In this document: one piece after another, positions 21,961-33,775 of the stretch
Layout of the letters: each line of letters opens with the position of its first letter
Position numbering within the stretch: the first letter of the stretch is position 1
Origin: Larix kaempferi
Lineage: Eukaryota > Streptophyta > Pinopsida > Pinales > Pinaceae
Reading direction: 5' to 3'
Length of the DNA: 64,000 bases
Assembly: GCA_027924585.1 (NCBI GenBank)
Contig: BSBM01001024.1
Span: forward strand, 4,464,001 to 4,528,000
Position numbers and translations under genes: made by a program
Notes under the pieces: model-generated
Told to the model about the DNA's origin: nothing
Database searches by the model: none
Seen by the model: the letters and a program-made list of their open reading frames with translations, nothing else

Positions 21961-24900
21961 ATAAAATTTGAATTTCTTTTTTAAATATGTAAATATCTTT
22001 TAAAAAATTAATAATATTTTTTTTTTTTTATCTTTTTAAAAACTAAAATGGTCCCAATTTAATATATACTTTTTATATCCAAAAACTTGGAAACCATGCC
22101 ACTCTGTAGCTTTTATATAAGTACGCTGTGAAAGTCAACATTAAATACTACACAAAATGACATAAGTTGTTACTTTCTTCATATTACACAAAATGACATA
22201 AGTTGTTACTTTCTTCATGACAAATAGTTGGATAGATTTCTCAAAATCATGTCATGGGATTGTAAATTTAGCTTTTGGAAATAATGTGATATTTTCAATT
22301 AAAATATAATGTAAAAAATTACAAATATGATGTGGAAAATCATTAATACATGTATTTTTTTAATAGTGAAACATTACAAGTTGTCTTATTCATATTGAAA
22401 AGCAACTTTTTACCGATCTTGTTCACATTTAAAAGTATTTTTTTTTATGTAAAATTTGTACAAAAATTTCCAGAAACTCTTAAGGATAAAAATTATCACA
22501 TTGCTAAGAATCATAGAGGTTTATGGTCCCCTTATATAGTTCGGTTCAAGACCCCATATAGCCTTGACTCCTTCTTGTTTTTTAGTCTCTTTGGAAGCAC
22601 TTCAGTCGTATGCTTCTTTCGGTATCTGGGTTGTGTTGGTGACAATGATCCAGTTTTAGTTATATAATGCAAGAATGAAACATATATTACTATTTGTACC
22701 ACGATTTTCAAGTGATTGCATCTAAATACAAATACAAGATTCTTGGCGAGTAATCGTCAACAATCTCATTTGGAGCAAACAATTTTTGAGTTCATTATAA
22801 AGTGTGTTATGTATAAGTCTTTGAGTTGATAGAGTCAGCACAACACTTCAAATATTTATGGCATGCCATTCAAAACAAATTTATCATAGAGTCTACCAAA
22901 TCAAAGACTCTACCAAATCAAAGACTCTACCAAATCACAGAATTGAAAGGATGTTTATTGGAAACCTTGAATTATTTGTCTAAGATGATAATAATGCCAT
23001 AATTGTCAGACGGTTACTAATAAATGCATAAGTCCAATCCTTCAGTTTGGCACCACCACATTGGTAATGCGGTCCTTATAGACATGTTTCCATGTACACA
23101 TGCTTAAGTCAAATGCAAGTCATTTTACTGAACACACATATACAATTCTGCCAGTTGCATTGCAACTTTCCCGTCTTTTGCTTTTAGTTTTGGCAGGGAC
23201 TTGAAGCTCTGCTTCTATCTCTCTTGTTTTTTAATTTATGTAGAGCTCTCTTGCAATTATGGCTGGCTGATATATGATTGCTTCAACAACAACAACTCTT
23301 TTCATCAGAGTACAAGACACGTGAGTGAAATAACGAGTACAAACAATAAATGAAGATGAATATGAGGAGGTTTCATACTCATTTGTCCTAATTGAGATTA
23401 GGTATCCGAGTTTAGAAGCATGTATTCTTCAATCTCAAATATAACTGTTACATGGCTTGAATATTTTGTATTGGGAGTTGTCATACTCTATGACATTAAC
23501 TTGGTACTACTACTACTCCGATGTTGCCCATATTGTGACATCTCAGTCTGGAATTTTTATTCGGAGCACCTTATACATAAATGTATAATGGAGTAAGTAA
23601 AAGTGAAATTCTCAACCATATTTTTTCTTCTAATTATAAGAAAGATGAGAACAAGGTGGAATGTTGATCATAATATCCTTATTATTATGAGTAAGATGTT
23701 TACACCTTTATAGACTTTTTGCCCATGCAAAATGGATGTAGGTGGAAGAAAATGATCAAAATGTAACCCATCGCTCCATTATTTCTCCTTTATTTGTAGG
23801 TGTTACCAGTTACTATTTAGCCAACAACCATTAGAGATTGTACTAATACTAATATGGAGAGGTCCTTTGTCTTATAAAAAGGGTTTTATATACCAATTTG
23901 ATGTGTAACTAGACTATAACTTTAAAAATAAATTACTATTAAAATGATGATGATGATGATGGTCATTAGCGTCCACTAAGACCACTTTGGTCTATCGAAC
24001 CTTTATAGTGTCAATGCTTCTGGATTTTACATTGTGTTGAAGTTTGGAACCCGGCGTTTTGAGTGGATGCTCCACCCATCTTCAAGGAATCAAAGAGAAA
24101 AGCTGGATATGATTAGAAAAGAAATGAGCTAAGTATAAATAGGTAAGGGAAAAATTAGTTGTTTAGAAATTAATTAAAGAGATGGCGATAGATCCAAAAA
24201 ATGAGGAAAGAAAAATTATAAAACAAAGTAAGAAATTGAGAAATAAAAAAATAAGAATGAAGATTAATGAGTAGGAAGTTAGTTGGTCCAATGATCCTAA
24301 AATTAAAGGGTAAAATAAATTAAAAACTACTAATACGGAGGAAAATATTAAATTAAAAAATCTTAAAATAAAATTATAATAAAAATAAATTAAGAAAAAG
24401 TTAGTTAAAGGCGAGGCAAATTTTACAATAAGAGAAAGTATAAATTAAATATAGTAAGATAAAGAGATTAAAGAATTAAATTCTAAGATAAATATAAATG
24501 AGAAAAGAGAAAAGGTGGATACAAGGAAAAGATTTTTGAGAGAGATAATATGAAAATTCAAAATAATAAGGAGGGGATAGGACTATCAATTATAGAAGTG
24601 GAATAAGAAAGGCCAAGGTTAGGAAAAGGGCAGGGGAATAGGATAGGATATGAGAAGAGGAGGAGAGTAAAGAGAAGCAGGATTAGGAGAAAGAAAAAAC
24701 AAAGATCGAAAGAGGAAAATAACAAATAAAGAAGGGATTAAGAAGAAGGTAATAATAAAGAGAGAAATAATAGGACAAGCCAAGTAGGAACAAAAAATGG
24801 GGGAAATTTAGTGGCTTAGATGGTGGATAAAGGGTTTCTAGGATTGACTTAGTTTATAGCTATCATCATGATTATTTAGTTTGTTTTAAAACTGTATTCC

Positions 24901-25055
24901 TATGCTCAAAAAGCTTGGAGAGAAGCATTCTGAAATCACTATAATTTTGATGCGCTAGAAAACTAGGAAGATCGGTATTGCAACAAAGATTACAAAGATT
25001 ATATTATAACTTTAAAAATAAATTACTATGTTTATAGTATAACTTGATGTCTAAT
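21961..25055. other. AT-rich spacer with simple repeats
   Basis: No gene recognised. It contains a 36-bp tandem pair at 22149-22219, a 17-bp triple repeat (ACTCTACCAAATCAAAG) at about 22890-22938, a short (GAT)n at 23945-23961, and a strongly purine-biased plus strand from about 24,100 to 24,830. Confidence 0.6.
22149..22219. repeat. 36-bp direct tandem duplication
   Basis: The unit starting ACACAAAATGACATAAGTTG occurs twice with period 36 and no differences in the shared 34 bases, so the duplication is young. Confidence 0.85.
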
Positions 25056-26508
25056 TGTAACATCCTCTTCACCCAATCCGACCATCGGGAGGGGACATTA
25101 ACTGATTTCGGGCTCTCAAATTTTGCCCCAAAGCCATAATCCAAATTTCAACGTATAAAATACGTCCAGAAATGTAAATAAACATACACAGTGGAACTAA
25201 ACATGATCCACACACACACAATATGCATTTATCAACATAATTATCACAGGTATCAAATAAAAACATTTCATTTTCAAATGCACGAGAATACTTATCTTTA
25301 TCCAATGCAGATCCAAGCAACCGGCTATGTAAGTGTGATTTTCCACCCAACAATAGGAACTTTGTCCAGCATATACTCTTTCTGCAGAGAGGCAACCCCC
25401 AAGTTGGACTATGAGGCCACCGGGGCGAAGGAAACACCTACAGGCTTCTCTCTCTCACCCCACAACCCTTTCTTCTCTGTGCTTATCCAAATGCTCATAC
25501 GGATCTCTACAGGGATCTCACTCATCTCTCCCAGCCTTGGCTTCCACAATACCTTCCCCACACAATACCCTTCTTGGATCAGGCATCCCCTTCACCGATC
25601 CACGGTTCTCTTCGGCGATCCATATTGACTGGTGCTTCTAGTGTGTGCATAGAAGATGTCCAATCTGGTATGCGTTGTTGTAGAACCACCTATAGCTTCA
25701 ATTCATAGCTTCTCAAGCACCTATGAGCAGCAAAACTCAATGGGTAAGGGTTCCTAGCTTGCCCAACCTCTTTGCACACTTACAACCATCAATTTTCCCT
25801 TCCAAATCTCCAGCACTGTCTCCAAATTTGAATTTCTGGGTGAAACACAGTCTGGTAAGTTCATGGACAACAATGGAGAGCTCTACCTAGTGTAGACATG
25901 CATGCAAGATTGAGAGTAATGAGGGTTGACTCCAAGGGATATGAGAAAATGGTGAAACGACAACTGACATAGATTATGACAGTAAAAGAAAGGATTCCTG
26001 GCAGCTGCAAACTGACTTTTGTTAAGACTGAATTGTCACAAAAGTGTAGTCAACCCCATGCTTCAATAACTGCATGAGGTGACTTTTCCCACCAACCTCA
26101 CACATGCATTCAATGATTGGAGAATAGTAAAAAAGGAGATAATTGGCTTATTCAAAGAACATTACAAAATTTGGGTGAGTTCTAAGGTTGACACTTGGTA
26201 GCAAGGTTTGGTATCCTATAGACCTCCTTTCCTCTTCTTCTCTGGTGGAATCATAGCCCCTTTGGTGCTATTTACACAATGATTCTTCGATCATTTTATT
26301 ATTTATGCCAATAGTATTTACATATATTTCAAGTTAGCATGACAATCCAACCCGACGGTCTAAATAAAATACATACATTGTACATGCCTAGCCATTCACT
26401 AGTCGAGCCTTGGCCTTAAGCTCCGCACTAGGAATCCATACTAGCATATTTACATTATTTACACAATTTAATTAAATACATTACAATAGTCAAATTGAGG
26501 ATATTACA
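25056..26508. repeat. Solo LTR, 1.45 kb, with near-perfect target duplication
   Basis: Ends are TGTAACATCC and GGATATTACA, an inverted repeat with one mismatch and TG...CA termini. Flanking 5-mers are CTAAT (25051-25055) and CTAAC (26509-26513), one base apart. Internally it has no transposon coding motif. A TATA-like TATAAAATAC at 25156 would fit plus orientation, but orientation is not settled. Moderately GC-rich compared with the AT-rich host, which resumes on both sides with matching sequence. Confidence 0.75.
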
Positions 26509-26900
26509 CTAACCTAAAAACATAGAACTAGAATATTAAGTTGATGTATGTTTTTGTTAATATAATATTTAAAACATTTATTATTAAAAAATAAAATAAA
26601 ATATATTATATTTTTAATTATTAAAATTTTATAATTTAATATTTATTTTTTTATAAAACAATATCTAATTATTTACAAATAATTTTTTATGTTATGTTCA
26701 TAGTATAACTTGATGTCTAACCTAAGAATATTAGGTTGAATAGTGTTTTTGTTAATATTACGTTTAAAGCATTTATTGTTAAAAAAACACAATTAAATAT
26801 AATATATTTTTTAATTATTAAAATTTTATAATTTATATATTTAGTTTTTTTTATATAACAATATTTAATTATTTATTAGTATAAGCTTTTTAATATATAT
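26509..26900. repeat. AT-rich host tandem duplication (about 190 bp)
   Basis: The sequence beginning CTAACCTAAAAACATAGAAC at 26509 is repeated, diverged, from about 26718 (CTAACCTAAGAATATTAGG). The words TATAGTATAACTTGATGTCT precede both copies, one of them at 25035 on the far side of the solo LTR. Confidence 0.7.
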
Positions 26901-26933
26901 ATGTTTATTATGATAATGAAATAGATGTATATT

Positions 26934-28360
26934 ATTTTCAACTTCACGTGTAGATTGGCTGCGAGCAAGAAACAACTCCGCCAGGGTTTGTGTAGGCAGA
27001 ACATTGGCGGCCATGGATTCTTCCATGGTCGCCCTTCTCCTGCGTTTGCATCAGACGAAGCGTGATGGTTGAGTTTGGAGAGAGGGCAGCTCTTTGCGTG
27101 GCGACCCATTGGGTCTGTGTGCTCCAGATCTAGTGGCGGCGGCGGCGGTTTCCGGGTGGCTCGTCGGTGGAGAGGGTCGGATGCTGTGGGCGGCTGCGTC
27201 GGCGCGACAGGGGCGAAAAACAGGACTGTTTCAAGTATCGGGTTGGATGCCTAAATCGAAGAAGGAGCTTGTTGAGAAGGTGACGAACGGAATGCGGCTG
27301 TTTCTTTGATCTTCGTATGATGTATGGAATATACAAGGCTACAGGTCGGGGTATAATCTGGAGCCTGATGCTTTCAAGGCTTCCAATGCTTTCCCAGTGC
27401 AGGTGGTTTCGCATTCAGAAGGAATGTTTGCCACTGTCTGAGGAAAAAAAGGCTGCTCCAGGGAACCTGCGTCGGTAGTGGGGGCTTGGCGGCTTCACCC
27501 TTGACGGAGTGGGATGGCTCTGTCCTGACGACGGCAGCTCCTTCACGATGACTGCAACTTTCGATGGTGGCGGCTCTTTTCATGGCAGATGAGCGCTCAG
27601 ATCTGAAATCGGTGGCCCTTCTTTCTCCTGGTGTTCATGAGTTTTTCTGTTTCTTTTTCTGGTGGCAACATTTTCTGGGTACTCTTTTTGGTTTCCTGAA
27701 AGGCGGTGCCCTTTCTTCCGATGGAGGCTCCAACGGTGGTCTGCTCTAGTTTTTTCTTCATCTGGGGTCTGCTTGCTGGCCATTTTTCGCTGGTTTGGGA
27801 GGTCTATCGTGTATGCTGCTTGTCCACAGACATAGATATCCTACATACTTCGATGAGGGTTTCGGCTGGGATGAATTTTCTGTGGAGGGCTGGCTCTGCT
27901 CTTGGTTTTCAGGGTTTGCTGCCTATTATTGGAGCTGCTCCCTTTCACGTCGCCACCTCTCCTTTCACGATGCAGGGAGCTCTGCCTTAAAGACTGCCTT
28001 TGCTGCTGGGGAGGTCGATGGCTGCATGATGGAGAGGTGCCATTAGTGGAGGTGGATCCTGGGAGATGCGGATCGGCTGGTGGTTTTTGTGGGGCACCTT
28101 TTCTCTGGAGTTTGGGGTCTGCCGTCTTGACGGAAATGTTTTGATTACAGTTTTTTTTCTGTTTATTTTTCTGGGCAATGAGGGTTTGCACTCGAGCACT
28201 TTCTCTGTAACCACTCATATGTGATTTTATTTTTCATTTCTGAAATGGGAATGTAAATATGTGACAATGTAGGGATCTTTGTGATCCTATTACATGTGCA
28301 GAATGTAATTTTGTTCATCTTTTTGAAATAAAATTACGACTTTTTCCAAGGAAAAAAAAA
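26934..28360 (+). mobile_element. GC-rich non-autonomous retroposon with 16-bp target duplication
   Basis: A 1.43-kb island of GC-richer sequence in AT-rich DNA. It is flanked by a perfect 16-bp direct repeat, GAAATAGATGTATATT at 26918-26933 and 28361-28376, and ends in a short A tail (28352-28360). This is the signature of target-primed reverse transcription by LINE machinery. Several overlapping short frames exist on both strands (up to 125 codons), but none carries a motif I recognise, and a GGC-rich stretch near 27130 explains their Gly/Arg richness. It may be a SINE-like or LINE-derived non-autonomous element, or a processed copy of an unknown transcript; no spliced-gene structure was recognised. 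Confidence 0.75.
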
Positions 28361-28619
28361 GAAATAGATGTATATTTTTAAGGTTTTTATATACTTAATT
28401 CAATCTATGAAGTTTATTTTTGACAAATTAATTTAATCACAGTCGCAATACTTTTACATGTTCATAAGTTTTTTATATACATTATGTTAGTTTGTTCTCA
28501 GTTTTGTAAATTTTTTTTTGGTGGGTTTTGCATTTTATAGGGTTGAAGAATTAGTGGTAGAAAATTGAGATACTATTACTAGAAATAGAAAACAAAGTCA
28601 AGAAAAGAAACAATTAATT

Positions 28620-30755
28620 TAAAAAGGAGTTAAGACGATAAATTAAATGGAAAATTATAATATGAAGAACAAGATTAAAGAGTTAGACGATAAATTAAAT
28701 AATAATTTGACTTTAAATAGTTTAGAGGGTAAATTGAATATCAAACCAATCAAAGAATAAATTAATAAGCCTAGAGAGTTTGCTCATGAGTGTAACAAAA
28801 GAGCCTTGAACCTCATAATTTTTTGTTTGAAAGAGGAGAAAGAAGAGGACATGCTAGGACTAGTCAAGGAAAAACTACAAGAAAAATTACAAATTGAAAC
28901 AACTTGCCTCATAGAAGTAAAGAGGTTGGGCAAAATAATTGAGCACAAAGATAGGTTAATTTGTGTTAAGATAAACCCTACTGACCATAACAATGGAATA
29001 CTTTCAGTAAAAACCCCAAGTCTAAAAGGGTTAGGAATATTTATAAATGAAGATCTCATTCGAGAAGATCAAGTTGAATTAAGAAACAAAGTTCAAAAGG
29101 TAAAAGAAACTAGGAAGGATTCATATTATATTACTTGTTGAAATTTGGGAGCATGAAGAATATAAGGTCCCTAACATAGAAGGATTTGTCTTGTGGCTAG
29201 TATAGAACAAGAGATCCTATCATAGAGGGATCAAAGGCATAACATATCACATAAAGAAGATAATTTTCCCTCATATCAGGATTCACAAGAAATATCTTTT
29301 CAATCATTACATGTGGATGGAGATTTTAGATATCAATGCTAAGAATATTTTTATAGCAATATGTTATTTTGTGCCTATTAATTCCACCTATTATAAGACA
29401 CACAATCTACATAAAAATTGTCCTTACAATGGCTTAGGATATGATATTGACAATCTAAAAAATGAAGGCAATATCCTCTTGCTAGGAGAATTTATTGCTA
29501 GAACAACAACTTACGAGGCTATTACTTAAGCAATGATACTAATCATGGTCCTTTATGGCTAGATGCGGACATTGTTTTAGCTAGCAAATACAAAAGAAAC
29601 TTTGAAGACTTGGTTGAGAGTTTGTTCATTGCTTTGATAATTAAACACTATAGTTCTCAAGCTCTAATAATCTACAACGATATTATGAGGTGGCCAAAAT
29701 CCAACCAGATGATTTGTATTCATGGGCTTCGTAGCAATGCCATAGGTCGTGTGATATTTGATATCCATGTATACAGCAAATAGTAAAATTTTACATCTTA
29801 AATGACCATGAACCCCACTCTAACCATACACCCTAACTCTAAACATAGTTTAAAAACACATAATCTCCATAACAGAGAATTCTAATAACCAAAAGCACTT
29901 GATCTCCGATAAAAAAAAATCTTATTTTAAAGGATTTAAATAATGAATTAAATCTAGTATTAAATAAGGACAATATTGAAGATCTCTATCATATTTTTAC
30001 CACAACCCCCTATCTATAATAAGTTCTCTATCGAGGTGTCATGTAAAAATGAAAATATAATGACCAACACTTAGTATGATAAACATTGCAAGCATGCTAG
30101 AAACTCCATTAGGGATGGCTCTAATGAGTCCTTAAAATTTGATAAGATATATAGGTACAAAGACCTAATTAAAAGGAAAAAAAGGTATTCTATAAATTAA
30201 AAAACAAAAGAACATTTTGCATCTTTCTAATCTAGATCTTAAGAAATTTCGGAGGCAAATTCTAAGTTGTAAAACTAAAGAAAACAATATGATTCCCTTG
30301 AGGGAATGGAATTCCTACCTTAAAAAATATTTAAGTAATCCCCTAATGTCATGGACAACATTCAAACCCTTTCTGTAGAGGAAGATTTTTTCTTTTTTTT
30401 AGAAGACTTAGAGTTTGGGTTTAAGTGGCTCGCAAAAGGGAAAGCTAAGGACATCAAAGGATACCACGCATAAATCTTAAAATAAGCGGGTCTATCCTCA
30501 TCCCTCACATGAAAAAGCTCTTCAATTTTAATCAAAATAGTTTTCCCTAAACCCTCAACTCAAAGCCTCAGTGTTCCTATTTATAAAAATGGAGACAAAA
30601 GCATTCTCTCTATTATTAGACCATTATGACTACCCTCTTTTAGCTAAGTTATATGGAATTATTTTGGAAAAGAAGATCAACATATGGCTATAAAGTCACA
30701 TAAAAATAGCTAAAGGCAAAGCCATATTTAGGATCTATCATTCCACTTTGGACTA
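28620..30755 (+). pseudogene. Decayed LINE: coiled coil, endonuclease, start of RT
   Basis: Read in series, the frames give a Lys/Glu-rich coiled-coil-like stretch and an L1-ORF1-like segment (28806-29141, with KRLGKIIEHKDRLICVKI). An apurinic-type endonuclease relic follows (29311-29760: ICYFVPINSTYYK, ILLLGEF where intact members have GDF, then LWLDADIVLASKYKR). After about 550 bp of broken sequence comes an RT fragment (about 30585-30750: IILEKKINIWL, then FRIYHSTLDYP). Reading stops abruptly there, before the RT active site. Stops and frame changes are frequent, so it is dead. The next sequence belongs to a different transposon type. Confidence 0.72.
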
Positions 30756-31432
30756 CCCTGTGATATATCCCAATAGTTGGGTGGTTGACCATATCAGAGA
30801 GAAATACGATGCATCTGGTTGTTGCTTGTGGGGTGAAGAGGATGTACTAAACATAGGGATTGGGTGGGACAACTCTATAGTAATCTCTCTGTGTACATTT
30901 TAAATTTTATAATCCACATTTGGATTATAACATCTATATGCTTTTATTAATTCTTTGGTTATTATACATATGACATCATCATTTGTTCACATTTTTATAG
31001 GTGTATTTGTTCCCATCTATATGGGCATTTGGAAATCATTTCTCGCTAAGGATGTTGATGATGGATGTGTCACACTCAACTATGAAGATATAGTTGTGCT
31101 AGCCACTGTGATCATAACATAATAGAGGGGAAGCTAGGTTACGTAAAAAATATACAAGAGATCATGCAAGTGGAATTCTCATCTTTCAAATGTGTCATTG
31201 TTAGGTACAAGTGGTGGGATTCCTTTGACCAAATAAATGTGAAGGATGATCATGATAGTGGATAATATGTATTGAGTCTAGAAGGATGTGGAATGAAACT
31301 AAGGAGCTTGATGTTTTCAAAACATTGCAACCAAGTGTTTTGTACCCATAGTGTTGGATAGGGATTGGTGGTTTGTACTAAGACATGATCATAAATCAAA
31401 CACCTTTTTTATAATAACAATGTTGTAATGTC
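30756..31432 (+). pseudogene. CACTA-type transposon fragment, DUF4216-like (5' part)
   Basis: Frames encode NSWVVDHIREKYDASGCC, then after a possible 110-bp intron (GT at 30891, AG ending at 31000) PIYMGIWKSF and, at 31170-31227, VEFSSFKCVIVRYKWWDSF. The last resembles the core of DUF4216, a domain found downstream of the transposase in plant CACTA (En/Spm) elements. A KHCNQVF-like segment follows and fits the family's '..QVFYV' motif. The frame breaks at a LINE insertion at 31432 and resumes at 34832. No transposase domain or terminal inverted repeat was seen. Confidence 0.5.
31421..31432 (+). repeat. Target duplication, left copy (LINE)
   Basis: TGTTGTAATGTC; the identical 12-mer, also preceded by AA, follows the A tail of the LINE at 34820-34831. 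Confidence 0.85.
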
Positions 31433-31440
31433 TCCAATCT

Positions 31441-31830
31441 AAACTTTGATGGAGCTTCTAGGGGAAACCTAGGACCAATAAGATATGGAGGCATCTTCAA
31501 AAACAACCAAGGTCGGATTCAATGGGTTTATGCAGGTTCCCTTGGCACAAAATTGAATAATGTAGCTGAGCTATAAGACTTAATCACTGAACTATAGATA
31601 GCTACTCAGCAAGGCTTCACCAAGCTAGTAGTAGAGGGAGACTCCCAAATTCTTATTCTCACGCTCCGTAAAATTATGAATGGAACCAAAATCAATAAAA
31701 TTTCTACAAGCTGGAGACTAACTTATGGAATGGAAGAGCTCAGCCAATTAATTCCAAGAATGGAATTCCTCGCTCCCTCCCATGTCAAGCGTAAAGGAAA
31801 TTAGCTTGCAGACAAGGTAGAGCATGCAGG
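31441..31830 (+). pseudogene. LINE RNase H domain (truncated ORF2 end)
   Basis: Encodes an RNase HI-type domain that would remove RNA from the RNA-DNA hybrid during LINE copying. Catalytic positions are visible in order: Asp in NFDGASRGN (about 31448), Glu in the NNVAEL segment, Asp in VVEGDSQI (about 31640), and Asp in LADKVEHAG (31811). Three stop codons interrupt the frame. Plant LINEs of the L1/RTE-like groups with this 'FDGASRGNPG' motif carry RNase H at the ORF2 C-terminus, consistent with the position next to a 3' tail. The remainder (to 32215, then 33781-34404) includes CLRCKYEG and SNCGEERHGKYSC, which could be a zinc-binding tail. Confidence 0.78.
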
Positions 31831-32369
31831 AATCAATTATCTAGAAGGCGAATTCAGTTGGTTTGAGTAGGACTTCTAGAACCAACCACTTAGATAGGAA
31901 TGCTTCAAAATCATTGAAGGGGATAACCAATCCCCAAGGGGGTGCATGACCCAAGGAAACCACAGTCATTGGAACCATATATGTGGAGGATTACAGACGT
32001 CCACTTGGAAACTACCGATCGATAGAGGGGAGGACGTAAGGTTTCAGAATGACAAAGGGGAGGTAGGAAGTGACGCGATGGGAAAACACCTGGCTTCCTC
32101 AGGACAAGATGCGATTAGAAGAAGAAGTGATGCAACAAGTGGACATATGGATCTCTTAGGATACAACATGGTTAGAAGGGGAGATAACCCACTAAACAAC
32201 TCCTCATCTCATTAATGATCAAATAGTGTAGCATATCAATCCCTCCAAGTTTCACCACGAGAACCGATTATGGAAGAAGGAGCCCAGTGTGTGGAATAAT
32301 GATGAAACCAGATTGATTCTAGTCTAGATATGTCTCCGCTGCAAATATGAAGGGAGGTTGGCATCCTCT

Positions 32370-32716
32370 TGTTAGGGTTAACCTTGACTCATGAATGAGT
32401 CAAAGGTGGTTTAGTTCTAACACATGTTTTGGGGCACATGGTTTCTTGTAGCCCATGGTATTGGCCCAAGGTTTTGCATATAATGAATCCTATAAAGGGC
32501 TTGGCATACTCCATTGTAATGTGGCCTAGAGGTGAGTGGTGGCTAACTCACTTGGCCCAGTTGGCTGGTTTTGGCCATGTAATGAAGATCTTCATTGGCT
32601 GGTTTTTTCCCTCATGGGGTTTTCTAGGGTAAATGCTCGTGTCCAATGTTGTTGTTGCTATGGTTATGATTATGGTTGTTCTCTTATTATTGTGTATGCT
32701 CATTTAAATCCTAAGA
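32370..32716 (+). repeat. TRIM 5' LTR
   Basis: 347 bp, matching 33444-33775. It differs by substitutions and small indels, for example an extra copy of ACATG...GGCACATGG near 32422-32440. Confidence 0.92.
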
Positions 32717-32718
32717 AC

Positions 32719-32730
32719 TGGTATCAGAGC
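32719..32730 (+). other. TRIM primer-binding site, initiator tRNA-Met
   Basis: TGGTATCAGAGC, the classical initiator tRNA-Met complement of plant TRIM and Ty1/copia elements, two bases after the 5' LTR. Confidence 0.92.
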
Positions 32731-33430
32731 ATGTGGTTGGTGTTCCTTGAGGCCATATTTTGTGTACCCGAGTTTTAATTAATATGTTGCAAGGTTCATG
32801 ATTGGTGGTACCCGACACCCCAAAAGTTTTTGGTTCCTAGTTAGAATGTGATTTCCCTAGGTGCTTAGAAGCACGAAAGGAAAAAAAACTTTGTAACCCT
32901 CTTATGCACAAACAAGGGATGTGGCATCAAGTTGTGGAATGAACCACTAGGATAGGTACGAGGGTGGTAGGTGTACTTGTTTCCTAGATTGATGTGGAAT
33001 CAAAGAGGTTCAGTCTTCAATTGCGGGAGGAATGTGAGATGATTTAATCTCGGTTTTGGGGCCAAGATAGATGAACCATGTAGCTGAAGAGAATTCCTAG
33101 AGAAATGGTGGTTACAATGGCTGAGGACACATGAAATCCGGTAGATGGATTCTTCTTTATATGGATGTCAATGATAGGGATGGATGCAGGAAGAAAAGGA
33201 GCAAGTAGACAAGCAAAAAAGTGAGCATGGAAAAGCGAGAGGATAAAGCAATGGATGGTGATGGTGTATTCACCATGAATACACATGACAATAAATTTAA
33301 TGGAGCATTTTGCAGGTAAATGGGCACATGGCTATAAGTAAGGCATGCATACCCCTAGTAACTCACCAGTAAAGTTGGGAGATAAACCTAGGTGACAGGG
33401 GTGTGTGTGTGAGATCCCCAAGTCAATCTT

Positions 33431-33443
33431 AAAGGGGGGATAT
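33431..33443 (+). other. TRIM polypurine tract
   Basis: AAAGGGGGGATAT immediately before the 3' LTR. Confidence 0.85.
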
Positions 33444-33775
33444 TGTTAGGGTTAACCATGACTCTGGAATGAGTCAAAGGTGGTTTAGGTCTATCACATG
33501 GTTTCTTGTAGCCCATGGTATTGGCCCAATGTATTGCATGTAAATAATCCTTTAAAAGGCTTGAGGAGGCTCCATTCTAAAGTGTCCTAGAGGTGAGGAG
33601 GTGAGCTCACTTGGCCCAATTGGCTGGTTTTGGACAAGGTAATGAAGATCATAATTGGATGGTTTTTCTCCTCATGGAGTTTTCCATGGTAAATTGTGTT
33701 GTGTTCAATGTTGCTACGTGGTTATGATTATTATTGTTCTCTCATTATTATGTATGCTTGATTTAAATCCTAATA
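33444..33775 (+). repeat. TRIM 3' LTR
   Basis: 332 bp; begins TGTTAGGGTTAACCATGACT and is followed by the CCTCT target duplication. Confidence 0.92.

Larger units (their letters stand above)
32370..33775 (+). mobile_element. TRIM (miniature LTR retrotransposon), complete
   Basis: A 1,406-bp element with two LTRs, a primer site, a polypurine tract and a perfect 5-bp target duplication (CCTCT at 32365-32369 and 33776-33780). The internal part is only 727 bp and encodes no transposon protein. LTRs begin TGTTAGGGTTAACC and end CCTAAGA / CCTAATA, decayed forms of CCTAACA. Moderate LTR divergence implies it is not a recent insertion. Confidence 0.93.

Noticed and set aside
25191-25628. 145-codon plus-strand frame and 122-codon minus-strand frame inside the solo LTR
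   Set aside because: They overlap on opposite strands within an LTR-like segment with target duplication and have no motif.
27069-28218. Cluster of overlapping 60-125 codon frames on both strands
   Set aside because: They lie in a GC-rich retroposon where stop codons are rarer by chance. Frames overlap on opposite strands, lack motifs, and none dominates.
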